A DNA stretch of 12,899 nucleotides from an uncultured Chlorobiota bacterium (GTDB taxonomy: Bacteria; Bacteroidota; Kapaibacteriia; OLB7). Numbering within the stretch: the stretch's first letter is position 1; every line of letters begins with the position of its first letter. The position numbers and the translations under genes were made by a program. Below are positions 1-6,643 of the stretch, piece by piece. The notes under the pieces were generated by a model. It saw only the letters and a program-made list of their open reading frames with translations. It was not told the origin of the DNA and did not search any database. The stretch covers positions 1-12,899 of the forward strand of contig CAMLOB010000043.1 in assembly GCA_946481475.1 (NCBI GenBank). Direction: 5' to 3'.

Positions 1-336
1 CTCCTTGACCTCCTCGGCGGAATGCGCCGGACGCCGCCGGACATTGACTACGCAATGACGCTCGTCGAACGGTTTTCTCTGCAGGATCGGCTCAATGACC
101 GAGTTGACTCCTTCAGTTCCGGTATGCGGCAACGCGTGAAGTATATCCTGGCCCTCGCCCACCATCCTTCCTTCCTGATGCTTGATGAACCGATGACGAA
201 TCTGGACGAAGAGGGTCAACGGACAATTCGGGAAATCGTGACGGCCGAACGGGAAGACCGGATCACGCTGATTGCCACGAATGATGCCGGAGATCTGGAG
301 TTGTGTACGCATCGGCTGGGACTGGAGGAGATGTAA
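1..336 (+). CDS. ABC transporter ATP-binding protein, C-terminal part (5' partial)
   Basis: The frame is open from the first base of the window, so the N-terminus, including the Walker A loop, lies outside. What remains is the second half of an ABC nucleotide-binding domain: a signature-like FSSGMRQRV (ABC signature, variant of LSGGQ), Walker B FLMLDEP, and the D-loop TNLDEEG, in the right order and spacing. After the last strand (TLIATND), the position normally held by the H-loop histidine is asparagine. The protein stops soon after, so it is a stand-alone ATPase subunit without a C-terminal accessory domain. It would bind and hydrolyse ATP to drive a separate membrane permease, which must lie upstream outside the window or elsewhere. 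The substrate cannot be read; the closest general resemblance is to short CcmA-like exporters. It converges with trmH on the opposite strand. The family call is secure, the substrate unknown. Confidence 0.9.
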   Translation, partial: LLDLLGGMRRTPPDIDYAMTLVERFSLQDRLNDRVDSFSSGMRQRVKYILALAHHPSFLMLDEPMTNLDEEGQRTIREIVTAEREDRITLIATNDAGDLELCTHRLGLEEM

Positions 337-340
337 AGGG

Positions 341-498
341 GGATTTTCGATTGGCGAATGGAAATCGTAGGGGCGCAAAACCTTGCGCCCGATAACAACC
401 CCGTAATTTTCGATTGACGATTTTTGATTGACGGCACGCAATCGATGAATGTTCGATTGCCGGGGTAGAAATTCAATCGGCGATTTTGAATGGCGGGA
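341..498. repeat. ATTTTCGATTG-type intergenic repeat region
   Basis: The 192-base gap between the converging ABC and trmH genes is made of variants of one short word. ATTTTCGATTGGCGAATGG starts near 343, ATTTTCGATTGACG near 406, TTTTTGATTGACGG near 421, TTCGATTGCCGG near 452, and an inverted form lies around 470-490. Read on the - strand the copies encode the recurring string NRQSKI, typical of repeats mistaken for protein. No gene is supported here. The composition is clearly more AT-rich than the flanking genes. The role is unknown; it may be a degenerate interspersed repeat. Confidence 0.6.
371..390. repeat. GTAGGGGCGC palindrome (REP-like)
   Basis: GGGCGCAA at 371-378 is the perfect inverted complement of TTGCGCCC at 383-390, with a 4-base loop (AACC). 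It is preceded by GTAG, giving the GTAGGGGCGC start seen in interspersed palindromic elements of many bacterial genomes. It sits between two converging genes and could fold in RNA from either strand, so it may help end transcription, but neither side has a T-run. Whether it is a dispersed repeat cannot be tested from one copy. Confidence 0.65.
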
Positions 499-528
499 AG
501 AATCGGGGAAAAGATTCCGACCGGAGAT

Positions 529-1170
529 TTACCGTCCGACCCAATCGGCCAGCACTTCCTCGATTTGTTCTTCGCCGAGCGTGGGATTGTCGTACAGTCC
601 GGCACCGAGCCGCTGACGCATGATTTCATAGAGGGAGACCGCACAGGCAACCGAGATGTTCAGACTTTGCGCAAAGCCGACCATCGGGATCAGAAAGTTT
701 CCGTCGGCAAGTCCTGAGGCCTCCTCGGAGACACCCTCATGTTCGTTGCCGAAGACCAGGGCGATCGGACCGGTCCCCTCCAGCTTGTAGAGGCCGACCG
801 ACCGTTCGTTCAGGTCGGTGGCGTAGATTCGCACCCCATCGTTCCGAAGCTCTTCATAGCATTCCCGAATCGAGACGTAGCGTTTCAGATCCGTCCACTT
901 TCCCACGCCGGTGGAGCTTTTCTGTCCGATCATCGGAAAAGGTTCGCTGTTGTAGACCAGATGGACCGTCCCGACACCGACCGCATCACACGTCCGCAGA
1001 ACCGCCGAGACGTTGTGGGGATCGTGGACGTTTTCAAGGACCAGATGGAGATCGTACTGGCGTTTCTCGATCACCCCCCGCATCCGCTCCACCCGTCGCC
1101 GGGTCCGGTTCGTCGCCGGATCGATCTCCACCGACCGGTCGAACGGAAGTCTCCGGTTGACCTTCTTCAC
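529..1170 (-). CDS. trmH: tRNA (guanosine-2'-O-)-methyltransferase TrmH (SpoU/SPOUT family)
   Basis: The 213-residue product carries the three SpoU motifs in order. Motif 1 is NVHDPHNVSAVLRT (47-60), with the catalytic-type arginine at about 59. Motif 2 is ALVFGNEHEG (137-146). Motif 3 is IPMVGFAQSLNISVACA (161-177), which forms the SAM-binding knot. The stretch from EKRQYDLHLVLENVH, and the segment following motif 3, align by eye with E. coli TrmH rather than with the 23S rRNA enzyme RlmB. It should therefore methylate the ribose of G18 in the D-loop of tRNAs. The start is GTG at 1170, placed 7 bases after a strong GAGGAGGAG. It begins 4 bases downstream of the rel stop, so the two are almost certainly one operon and translationally coupled. 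The E. coli counterpart, trmH (spoU), also follows spoT. It lacks the longer C-terminal tail of the 229-residue E. coli protein. Confidence 0.92.
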   Translation of the reverse strand: MKKVNRRLPFDRSVEIDPATNRTRRRVERMRGVIEKRQYDLHLVLENVHDPHNVSAVLRTCDAVGVGTVHLVYNSEPFPMIGQKSSTGVGKWTDLKRYVSIRECYEELRNDGVRIYATDLNERSVGLYKLEGTGPIALVFGNEHEGVSEEASGLADGNFLIPMVGFAQSLNISVACAVSLYEIMRQRLGAGLYDNPTLGEEQIEEVLADWVGR

Positions 1171-1174
1171 GCTT

Positions 1175-3520
1175 TTACTCCTCCTCGTCGAATTGCCCCT
1201 GATCGAACCGCTCCACGTGATCGACGTTCGGAATCTTCTTCAGCCGCTCGATCAGCCTTCCCAGATGCTCCGTATGGCGAACAAGAACGGTAACGATCCC
1301 CTCGAACAGGGAATCCTTCGACTCGATGTTGACGCTTCTGATGTTCGTGCTCCGGTAGGAGACAATAGCGTGCGTGATGTCGTTCAGCATACCGGGCCGG
1401 TCCTCCCCGCTGACGCGAACCGCCGCGATAAACTCGAAGCCGTCATCCTTTCCGGCCCAGTCCACATCCAGCGCACGCCCCCTCCCCTCCTTCTGCTCCA
1501 GCATGTTGATGGCGTTCGGACAGGAGGTCCGGTGAATCGTCACCCCTTTGCCGGTCTTGATGAATCCGACGACCTGATCTCCCGGAATCGGATTGCAGCA
1601 CCGGGCATAGTGATACTTCATGCCGGTCAGTCCGCCGTCGACCAGAATGCCGTCCGATGCGCTCTTGCGGGCCTCATCAACAAACCGGGAATAGAGGATC
1701 TTGCCGGTGACGCTCCCCTGATCATCCTTCTGCGACGGCTCTTTCAGGTAGGCGACCACCATCGCCACAGCCTCTTCGGCAGAGAATTTACCGGCTCCGA
1801 TATCGTAGAAGAAATCGCTCCGGTTCTCATACTTCAGGCCGTGCGACACCCTCTCCAGTTCGTCGTCGTTGATGTGCAGTTTCTCCTTCTTCGCCCGCTT
1901 CTGCCAGGCCTCCTTCCCCTCCTGGATCAACGTTCTCCGCTGCTCGTTCAGCCAGCGCCGGACGCCGCTGCGGGCCTTGTGCGTGACGGCGAATTTCTCC
2001 CAGTCGATGCTCGGGGTCTGGTTCTTCGAGGTCAGGATCTCCACCTGATCGCCGGAGCGGAGAACGGTGTCGAGCGGAACGATCTTGCCGTTGACCTTTG
2101 CTCCGATACAGTGGAAGCCGACCTCCGAGTGGATATCGTAGGCAAAGTCGATCGGCGTCGATCCTTTCGGCAGAATGCGTAATTCTCCTTTCGGAGTGAA
2201 GACGTAGATCTCGTCCTGGAAGAGATTCAGCCGGAAGCTCTCCATCACCTCGTGCGGCGCCTCCTCGGCCTCGGCACGCTCGAAGACATCCCGAATCCAC
2301 TCGGCCCACTCCTCAAGCTGGCGATCCTCCCGCCAGATATTCAGCGTCCGTTCCTTGTAGATAAAATGGGCGGCCACTCCCTTCTCGGCGATCTCGTGCA
2401 TCCCCGCCGTCCGGATCTGCACTTCGATCCGCTTCCCCTCCGGACCGATCACCGTTGTGTGGATGGATTGATAGCCGTTCTTCTTCGGGACGGAGATATA
2501 GTTCTTGAAGCGTTCGGGGACGGGGGTATAGATTTCGGAGACGATGCCGTAGACGGTGAAGCAGTCGTTCGGGTTGTCGGTCCGCAGGATCACGCGGATG
2601 GCCACCAGGTCGTGAATTTCGTCGACCGTCTTGTTCTGCACCCGCATCTTGTTGTAGATGGAGTAGAGGTGTTTGGCCCGCCCGTGTATTTCAAACCGCA
2701 TTCCCTCCTCTTCCAGCCGGTCGCGGATCGGCCTGATCGTCTGCTCGATATAGGCTTCCCGCTCCTTCCGCTTCGTCTTCAACGCCCGCTTCAACTGGTT
2801 GTAGGCCTCGGGATTCAGATACTTGAACGACAGGTCTTCAAGTTCCCATTTCAAATTGCCGAGACCGAACCGGTGGGCGAACGGAGCGTAGATATCGAGC
2901 GTCTCGCGGGCCATCCGCTTCTGTTTCTGGGGCGAAAGGAACTTCAGCGTCCGCATGTTGTGGAGCCGATCGGCAAATTTCACCAGGATCACCCGGACGT
3001 CGTTGACCATCGAGAGAAGAAGCTTCCGGTAGCTGGCCGCCTGCGTCACCTCGTGACTGTTGAAGACGCCGGTGATCTTCGTCACCCCGTCGACGATCTC
3101 GGCCACGTCCGGTCCGAACTCCGCACGAATATCTTCGATCGTGTACTCGGTATCCTCTACCACGTCATGAAGCAACGCAGCGGCAATCGAGACATCGTCC
3201 AGAGGGATCTCCCGCGCAAGGATCAGCGCCACTTCATGCGGATGCGTATAGTACGGCTCCCCGGAAGCCCGGGCCGTGTTCTTGTGGGCATCGTAGCAAA
3301 GGTAGAGAGCACGGGTGATCAGTTCCTCGTTGCACGTCCGGAGGTTCTTGCGGCAGGCCTCAAGCAGGGCGGCAAGTCGTGTCCTGAACTCCTCGCGGTG
3401 GTCCAGATGGATCGAATTGACCTTCTCGGCCACGTTCATCCGGACGGCTTTCCCCCCCGAATGCAATCCGTTCGCACCGTTCTGCTCTGCGGCGGTATTA
3501 TGTGTTTTCGTCTCTTTCAC
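1175..3520 (-). CDS. rel: Bifunctional (p)ppGpp synthetase/hydrolase, RelA/SpoT long form
   Basis: This 781-residue protein has the complete long-RSH layout. The HD hydrolase domain runs from about 90 to 240, with the metal-site residues H93 (YTHP), H118-D119 (LLHDVVEDT) and D184 (FADRLHNMR) all present. The synthetase domain runs from about 275 to 390, with GRAKHLYSIYNKM (280-292), DLVAIRV (304-310), NGYQSIHT (348-355) and EVQIRT (366-371). The TGS domain covers about 436-500, a CC/zinc-finger-like segment YARCCNPIPGD covers 638-648, with C667 further on, and an ACT domain covers 698-772. It makes (p)ppGpp from ATP and GDP/GTP and degrades it, so it runs the stringent response. The charge motif that separates bifunctional from synthetase-only enzymes reads RFKN (337-340): R and K as in bifunctional RXKD enzymes, but with N for the final D. 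The start used is GTG at 3520, without a visible ribosome binding site; an ATG at 3439 (residue 28) would drop only a low-complexity leader. It is followed by trmH after 4 bases. Confidence 0.96.
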   Translation of the reverse strand: MKETKTHNTAAEQNGANGLHSGGKAVRMNVAEKVNSIHLDHREEFRTRLAALLEACRKNLRTCNEELITRALYLCYDAHKNTARASGEPYYTHPHEVALILAREIPLDDVSIAAALLHDVVEDTEYTIEDIRAEFGPDVAEIVDGVTKITGVFNSHEVTQAASYRKLLLSMVNDVRVILVKFADRLHNMRTLKFLSPQKQKRMARETLDIYAPFAHRFGLGNLKWELEDLSFKYLNPEAYNQLKRALKTKRKEREAYIEQTIRPIRDRLEEEGMRFEIHGRAKHLYSIYNKMRVQNKTVDEIHDLVAIRVILRTDNPNDCFTVYGIVSEIYTPVPERFKNYISVPKKNGYQSIHTTVIGPEGKRIEVQIRTAGMHEIAEKGVAAHFIYKERTLNIWREDRQLEEWAEWIRDVFERAEAEEAPHEVMESFRLNLFQDEIYVFTPKGELRILPKGSTPIDFAYDIHSEVGFHCIGAKVNGKIVPLDTVLRSGDQVEILTSKNQTPSIDWEKFAVTHKARSGVRRWLNEQRRTLIQEGKEAWQKRAKKEKLHINDDELERVSHGLKYENRSDFFYDIGAGKFSAEEAVAMVVAYLKEPSQKDDQGSVTGKILYSRFVDEARKSASDGILVDGGLTGMKYHYARCCNPIPGDQVVGFIKTGKGVTIHRTSCPNAINMLEQKEGRGRALDVDWAGKDDGFEFIAAVRVSGEDRPGMLNDITHAIVSYRSTNIRSVNIESKDSLFEGIVTVLVRHTEHLGRLIERLKKIPNVDHVERFDQGQFDEEE
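1178..1186 (-). promoter_or_regulatory. ribosome binding site of trmH inside rel
   Basis: On the - strand GAGGAGGAG, which codes the last glutamates of Rel, lies 7 bases before the GTG start of trmH. It decides the start and implies translational coupling between the two genes. Confidence 0.8.
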
Positions 3521-3592
3521 TTAATGAATAGGTAATTCTGTTCCAGCTTGACCGGTGACGATCCTTCCCGGGAATTGTTAGAAGGCGGAGAT

Positions 3593-3634
3593 ACGGGAGG
3601 GAAGACAGGGAACATCCCGCGTCCCCCTTCCCGT
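3593..3634 (-). terminator. possible hairpin between the M32 gene and rel
   Basis: ACGGGAGGG at 3593-3601 can pair with CCCTTCCCGT ending at 3634, making an imperfect G/C-rich stem with internal mismatches, 18 bases beyond the stop of the M32 carboxypeptidase gene. No T-run follows on the - strand, so it is at best a weak terminator or attenuator ahead of rel. A short TTCCCGGGAA palindrome lies nearby at 3565-3574. I see no convincing promoter for rel in the remaining bases. Confidence 0.25.
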
Positions 3635-3651
3635 ACGACCGATGATCCCCC

Positions 3652-5178
3652 TCAGGCACCGTAATAGACCTGATCGATTTTCCCTTCGATATATGTGAGG
3701 AATGCCTCCTCACTCAGCGGTTCGCCGCAAATCTCCATCGTCAGTTCCGACGGCGTCTTGGCCTTCCCCCACCGGTGGATATTCTCCCGCAACCAACCGA
3801 GAATTGCGCTGAACTCTCCCCGCTCGATCTGCTCGTAATAATCGGGCATATCCTTCAGCATCACCCGCTGGAACATGGCGGCGTAGAGCTTGCCGAGAGA
3901 ATAGCTCGGGAAGTAACCGTGTCCGCCGAACGACCAGTGAACATCCTGCAGGCATCCCTCGGCGTCGTTGGCCGGGGTGATGCCGAGATACTTCTCCATC
4001 CGCTCGTTCCAGACCTGCGGAATCTGATCGACCTCCAGGCGGCCGTTGATCAGATCATCTTCGATTTCAAAGCGGAGAATGATGTGCAGGTTGTAGGTCA
4101 GTTCGTCGGCTTCCACCCGGATCATGCTCGGCTTCATCACGTTGACGATCCGGAAGAACTCGTCGGCCGGAATGTTGCCGAGCCGGTCAGGGAACGTTGA
4201 CTGAAGCGAGGGATAGGCCCAGCGCCAGAACTCGCGGCTGCGACCGATCATGTTTTCCCAGAAGAGGGACTGCGATTCGTGAATGCCCATCGATGTGCCG
4301 TCGGCAAGAGGGGTGCGGGTGTACTGCCGGTCGATTCCCTGCTCGTACATGCCGTGCCCGGCCTCGTGAATCAGACCGAAAAGACAGCTTCGCAGATCGT
4401 CCTCGTAGACGCGCGTCGTCAGCCGGACGTCCCGGATGCCGAACGACGTGCAGAAGGGATGGGCCGAGAGATCGACACGACCGTCGATGTAGCTGAAACC
4501 GAGTCGCCCGATAATCTCCTTTGCAAAATCCATCTGCCGACCCCGGTCGAAGTGGGTGAAGAGGACATCGTCGGAGACCGGATTTCCCGAGGCGGCGATC
4601 TTCTCCAGAAGTCTCACGGTCCCGTCTTTCAGCCGGTCAAAGACCGGACGCAACTGCGCGGCGGTCATGTCCGGTTCGTACTGATCGATCAGCGCATCGT
4701 AAGGGTTTTCATCGTAGCCGAGATATTCGGCGTGGCGACGCTTCAGATCGACGATGCGGGTCAGGTCGTCCCGGAACAAGGCGAAGTCCGAGGCGGCACG
4801 CGCCCTCTTCCAGGACTGCTGGGCCAGCGAGGTGACCTTCGACATCTCCCGCACGAACTCCTCCGGCAGCTTCACGGCCTGCTCCCGGTCCCGGATAATC
4901 TGCCGCAGAGCCGCCCGCTGCCACTCTTCCAGTTCCTCGGTTGAACCGTTTGTCCCGAGTCCCTCGATCAGCCTCCCCACCTCATCGGACGTCACCATCT
5001 GGTGAATCAATCCCTGAAGCGTTGCAAGCTGCTCGGCCCGCTCTTCGGCTGCGCCGTCCGGCATGTAGGTCTCCTGATCCCACCCGAGTACGGCCGTTGC
5101 CGAGGAGAGATCGGCAACCGTTCTGGCTGTCTGCAACAGACGGTCGAATGCTTCCAGTGAATGCGTCGATGAATTCAT
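3652..5178 (-). CDS. M32 family (thermostable) metallocarboxypeptidase
   Basis: From the ATG at 5178 the product is 508 residues, the usual length for family M32. It has the zinc motif HEAGH (271-275) in the context LFGLIHEAGHGMYEQG and the third ligand, glutamate 301, in GIHESQSLFWEN. The family-typical DVRLTTRVYEDD (250-261) lies just before the HExxH, and the N-terminal LGWDQETYMP (31-40) is also typical of the family. It removes residues one at a time from the C-terminus of peptides, very probably in the cytoplasm since no signal peptide is seen. The frame stays open upstream to 5661, but that stretch overlaps the DUF2851 gene and is not protein-like. The conserved sequence begins at MNSSTHSLEAF, so the shorter start is chosen, although no clear ribosome binding site precedes it. 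It is the third gene of a same-strand series DUF2851 - M32 - rel, separated by gaps of about 120-130 bases, so co-transcription is uncertain. Confidence 0.94.
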   Translation of the reverse strand: MNSSTHSLEAFDRLLQTARTVADLSSATAVLGWDQETYMPDGAAEERAEQLATLQGLIHQMVTSDEVGRLIEGLGTNGSTEELEEWQRAALRQIIRDREQAVKLPEEFVREMSKVTSLAQQSWKRARAASDFALFRDDLTRIVDLKRRHAEYLGYDENPYDALIDQYEPDMTAAQLRPVFDRLKDGTVRLLEKIAASGNPVSDDVLFTHFDRGRQMDFAKEIIGRLGFSYIDGRVDLSAHPFCTSFGIRDVRLTTRVYEDDLRSCLFGLIHEAGHGMYEQGIDRQYTRTPLADGTSMGIHESQSLFWENMIGRSREFWRWAYPSLQSTFPDRLGNIPADEFFRIVNVMKPSMIRVEADELTYNLHIILRFEIEDDLINGRLEVDQIPQVWNERMEKYLGITPANDAEGCLQDVHWSFGGHGYFPSYSLGKLYAAMFQRVMLKDMPDYYEQIERGEFSAILGWLRENIHRWGKAKTPSELTMEICGEPLSEEAFLTYIEGKIDQVYYGA

Positions 5179-5276
5179 GCGTGAAAGTCGTTGGAAAAGT
5201 TGGCGTAAGATTTTCCGAATAATAATCAAAAGGAATGCAGGAAAGAAGAGGGGGAGGAAAAGAGATGTGTGGATAA

Positions 5277-5306
5277 GGGTAGGGATATGGTGCACCATCC
5301 CTACCC
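5277..5306. repeat. GGGTAGGG palindrome overlapping the DUF2851 stop codon
   Basis: GGGTAGGGAT at 5277-5286 is the exact inverted complement of ATCCCTACCC at 5297-5306. The ten bases between contain GGTGCACC, itself a palindrome, so the whole folds into a near-complete stem with a 2-base bulge. The stop codon of the DUF2851 gene (5301-5303 on the - strand) lies inside one arm. On the - strand a pyrimidine-rich tract follows (TCTCTTTTCCTCCCCC at about 5246-5261), so it may serve as a terminator. Its shape resembles short interspersed palindromic elements. Confidence 0.6.
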
Positions 5307-6527
5307 CCCGGCATCGGCAACCATGGATAAGCCGGATCGATCCGCACCCAGCACCCGCGCCGCATATTCGATTCCCCCCTGCTGGAAGAACGCCCCCTCC
5401 AGCCTCTCCCCCGACATGAGATGGCGCTCGGCCTTTTTGATCATACCGTTCGAGCCGAGCGAAGGAGCCCGGCGGTAGCCCAGACAGGCCCCCTCGATCA
5501 GCGCCACCTCTTTCTTCAGGATCCCGGCCCCGAGAGTGGTCGGCAGAAGGGCGTTGACGATGATATCTTCCCCCCGACCATTGCCGACAAGAACTTCCGT
5601 ACCGAAACGGACAAGGAACAGACGCCGGAGTTCCTTCATCTCTCTCCGTTCTGCAATCCATCCGAATGCGGTATCAATCAATGAGCCGTTCAGCAGATCG
5701 AACGTCAGCTTTCCCCCTGCCCAGACTCTCCGTTCCGGAGCGTTCGCCGGTCGCCCCCTGAAATTCCAATCCGGATCGACCTCGTGAAGCTCTTCCTCCG
5801 GAAGGATGCCCTCAAGTCGCCCCTGCGGAAAGGAACCGGAAGCGACCTTCGCGATCCGCTCAACCGGCAGTCCGGACAGCATCAGCACACGGGACAGCAC
5901 CCGGTCGAAATTCTCTCCGCACAGCCGCTCCCGGTCGGCGAAAATTCTTCCTGCCAGACGTTTCATCGGCGCGCGGTTGTTGCTGTAGCCGAGCGAGTCG
6001 AAGAGCCGGATCAGGATTTCCCGCTCGATCTGCAAGTCGTCCGACAGCCGGGGCGTGCGCCGGAGCATCTCCGTCGTTCGCCTCAGGAACCGTTGCCAGG
6101 AAAGCTCGGCAAGAAGCGGGAAAGGATCGTCCGGGAGATGCTGCGGCATTCTCTCCCTGTCTTCCGAAGGAAGAGTCCGGAGTTCCTCGGCGAGGATGGT
6201 GGGAATCGGAAGTCGGGACTTCCCCGGTCCCGTTCCTTCGGCAAGGAGATGAAGGATAACCCTGTTGTAAGCCGGATCATTCTGATGGCCGTGAGCAAAC
6301 CAGTCGGCCTCCCGCATGTGCATTTCGACCGGACCGGTCGTCAGATCACCGTCGATCACGAGGACGGCGTTCAGGAAGTCGGGTCCGTCGGTGTGGTTGC
6401 GCTCGCCGGGAGAGATAACAACGATCGGCTGACCGGCAGAAGATCGGAATGCGGTTCCGGGAACGGCCTGTTGATGCCAGAGGTCGTAGAGATCGGCCTC
6501 GGAGCGGATGACTGCAAGTGAAGACAT
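5301..6527 (-). CDS. DUF2851 family protein, function unknown
   Basis: The 408-residue product matches the DUF2851 pattern as I know it. Near the N-terminus are ISPGERNHTDGPDFLNA (38-54), TGPVEMHMREADWFAHG (64-80) and YNRVILHLL (87-95). In the middle is SLGYSNNRAPMKRLAGR (178-194). The family is widespread in Bacteroidetes and related phyla, and its function has not been established to my knowledge. The N-terminal block is rich in potential metal ligands (D50, E68, H70, D75, H79, H81, D84, H93), with PD followed after about 18 residues by ExH; this recalls PD-(D/E)xK nucleases but is only inference. There is no signal peptide or membrane segment, so it is likely cytoplasmic. The start is ATG at 6527, where the conserved N-terminal part begins; no ribosome binding site is evident. 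The stop codon lies inside a palindrome at 5277-5306. Confidence 0.85.
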   Translation of the reverse strand: MSSLAVIRSEADLYDLWHQQAVPGTAFRSSAGQPIVVISPGERNHTDGPDFLNAVLVIDGDLTTGPVEMHMREADWFAHGHQNDPAYNRVILHLLAEGTGPGKSRLPIPTILAEELRTLPSEDRERMPQHLPDDPFPLLAELSWQRFLRRTTEMLRRTPRLSDDLQIEREILIRLFDSLGYSNNRAPMKRLAGRIFADRERLCGENFDRVLSRVLMLSGLPVERIAKVASGSFPQGRLEGILPEEELHEVDPDWNFRGRPANAPERRVWAGGKLTFDLLNGSLIDTAFGWIAERREMKELRRLFLVRFGTEVLVGNGRGEDIIVNALLPTTLGAGILKKEVALIEGACLGYRRAPSLGSNGMIKKAERHLMSGERLEGAFFQQGGIEYAARVLGADRSGLSMVADAGG

Positions 6528-6560
6528 GGTCGTTGGATGATTCGGGTGAATGATTCATAG

Positions 6561-6625
6561 ACCGCAGATGACGCAGATCGGACGGATCGGCGCAGATGTC
6601 ATCTGTGCTGATCCGTCCGATCTGC
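6561..6625. repeat. CCGCAGAT-type long inverted repeat
   Basis: Within the 116-base gap between pyrF and the DUF2851 gene, GCAGATCGGACGGATC (6573-6588) is the exact inverted complement of 6610-6625. Inside it, GCGCAGATG (6590-6598) pairs with CATCTGTGC (6600-6608) with one mismatch, centred on base 6599. The whole is a 53-base near-perfect inverted repeat. The left side also carries direct copies of GCAGAT at 6564, 6573 and 6592, preceded by ACCGCAGATGACGC. It can form a very stable hairpin in RNA downstream of pyrF. ACCGCAGATGACGCAGAT-like words are common interspersed repeats in bacterial genomes, so this is probably one such element and not a gene-specific regulator. Confidence 0.8.
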
Positions 6626-6643
6626 AGCCTATTGCAAATAACG

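Noticed and set aside
341..498. Possible CRISPR array or small gene in the repeat-rich spacer
   Set aside because: The repeats are short, variable and irregularly spaced, in both orientations, with no uniform spacers. The frames through them give only repeat-derived strings.
2252..3535. A 427-codon open frame on the + strand opposite rel, and another at 1013-2182
   Set aside because: Both mirror the codon pattern of rel, which is unmistakable by its motifs. Long antisense frames are expected in GC-rich coding DNA.
5179..5661. N-terminal extension of the M32 carboxypeptidase with a hydrophobic stretch that looks like a signal or membrane segment
   Set aside because: The extension overlaps the DUF2851 coding region and crosses a palindrome and a pyrimidine-rich spacer. 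M32 enzymes are cytoplasmic and the conserved sequence starts at 5178.
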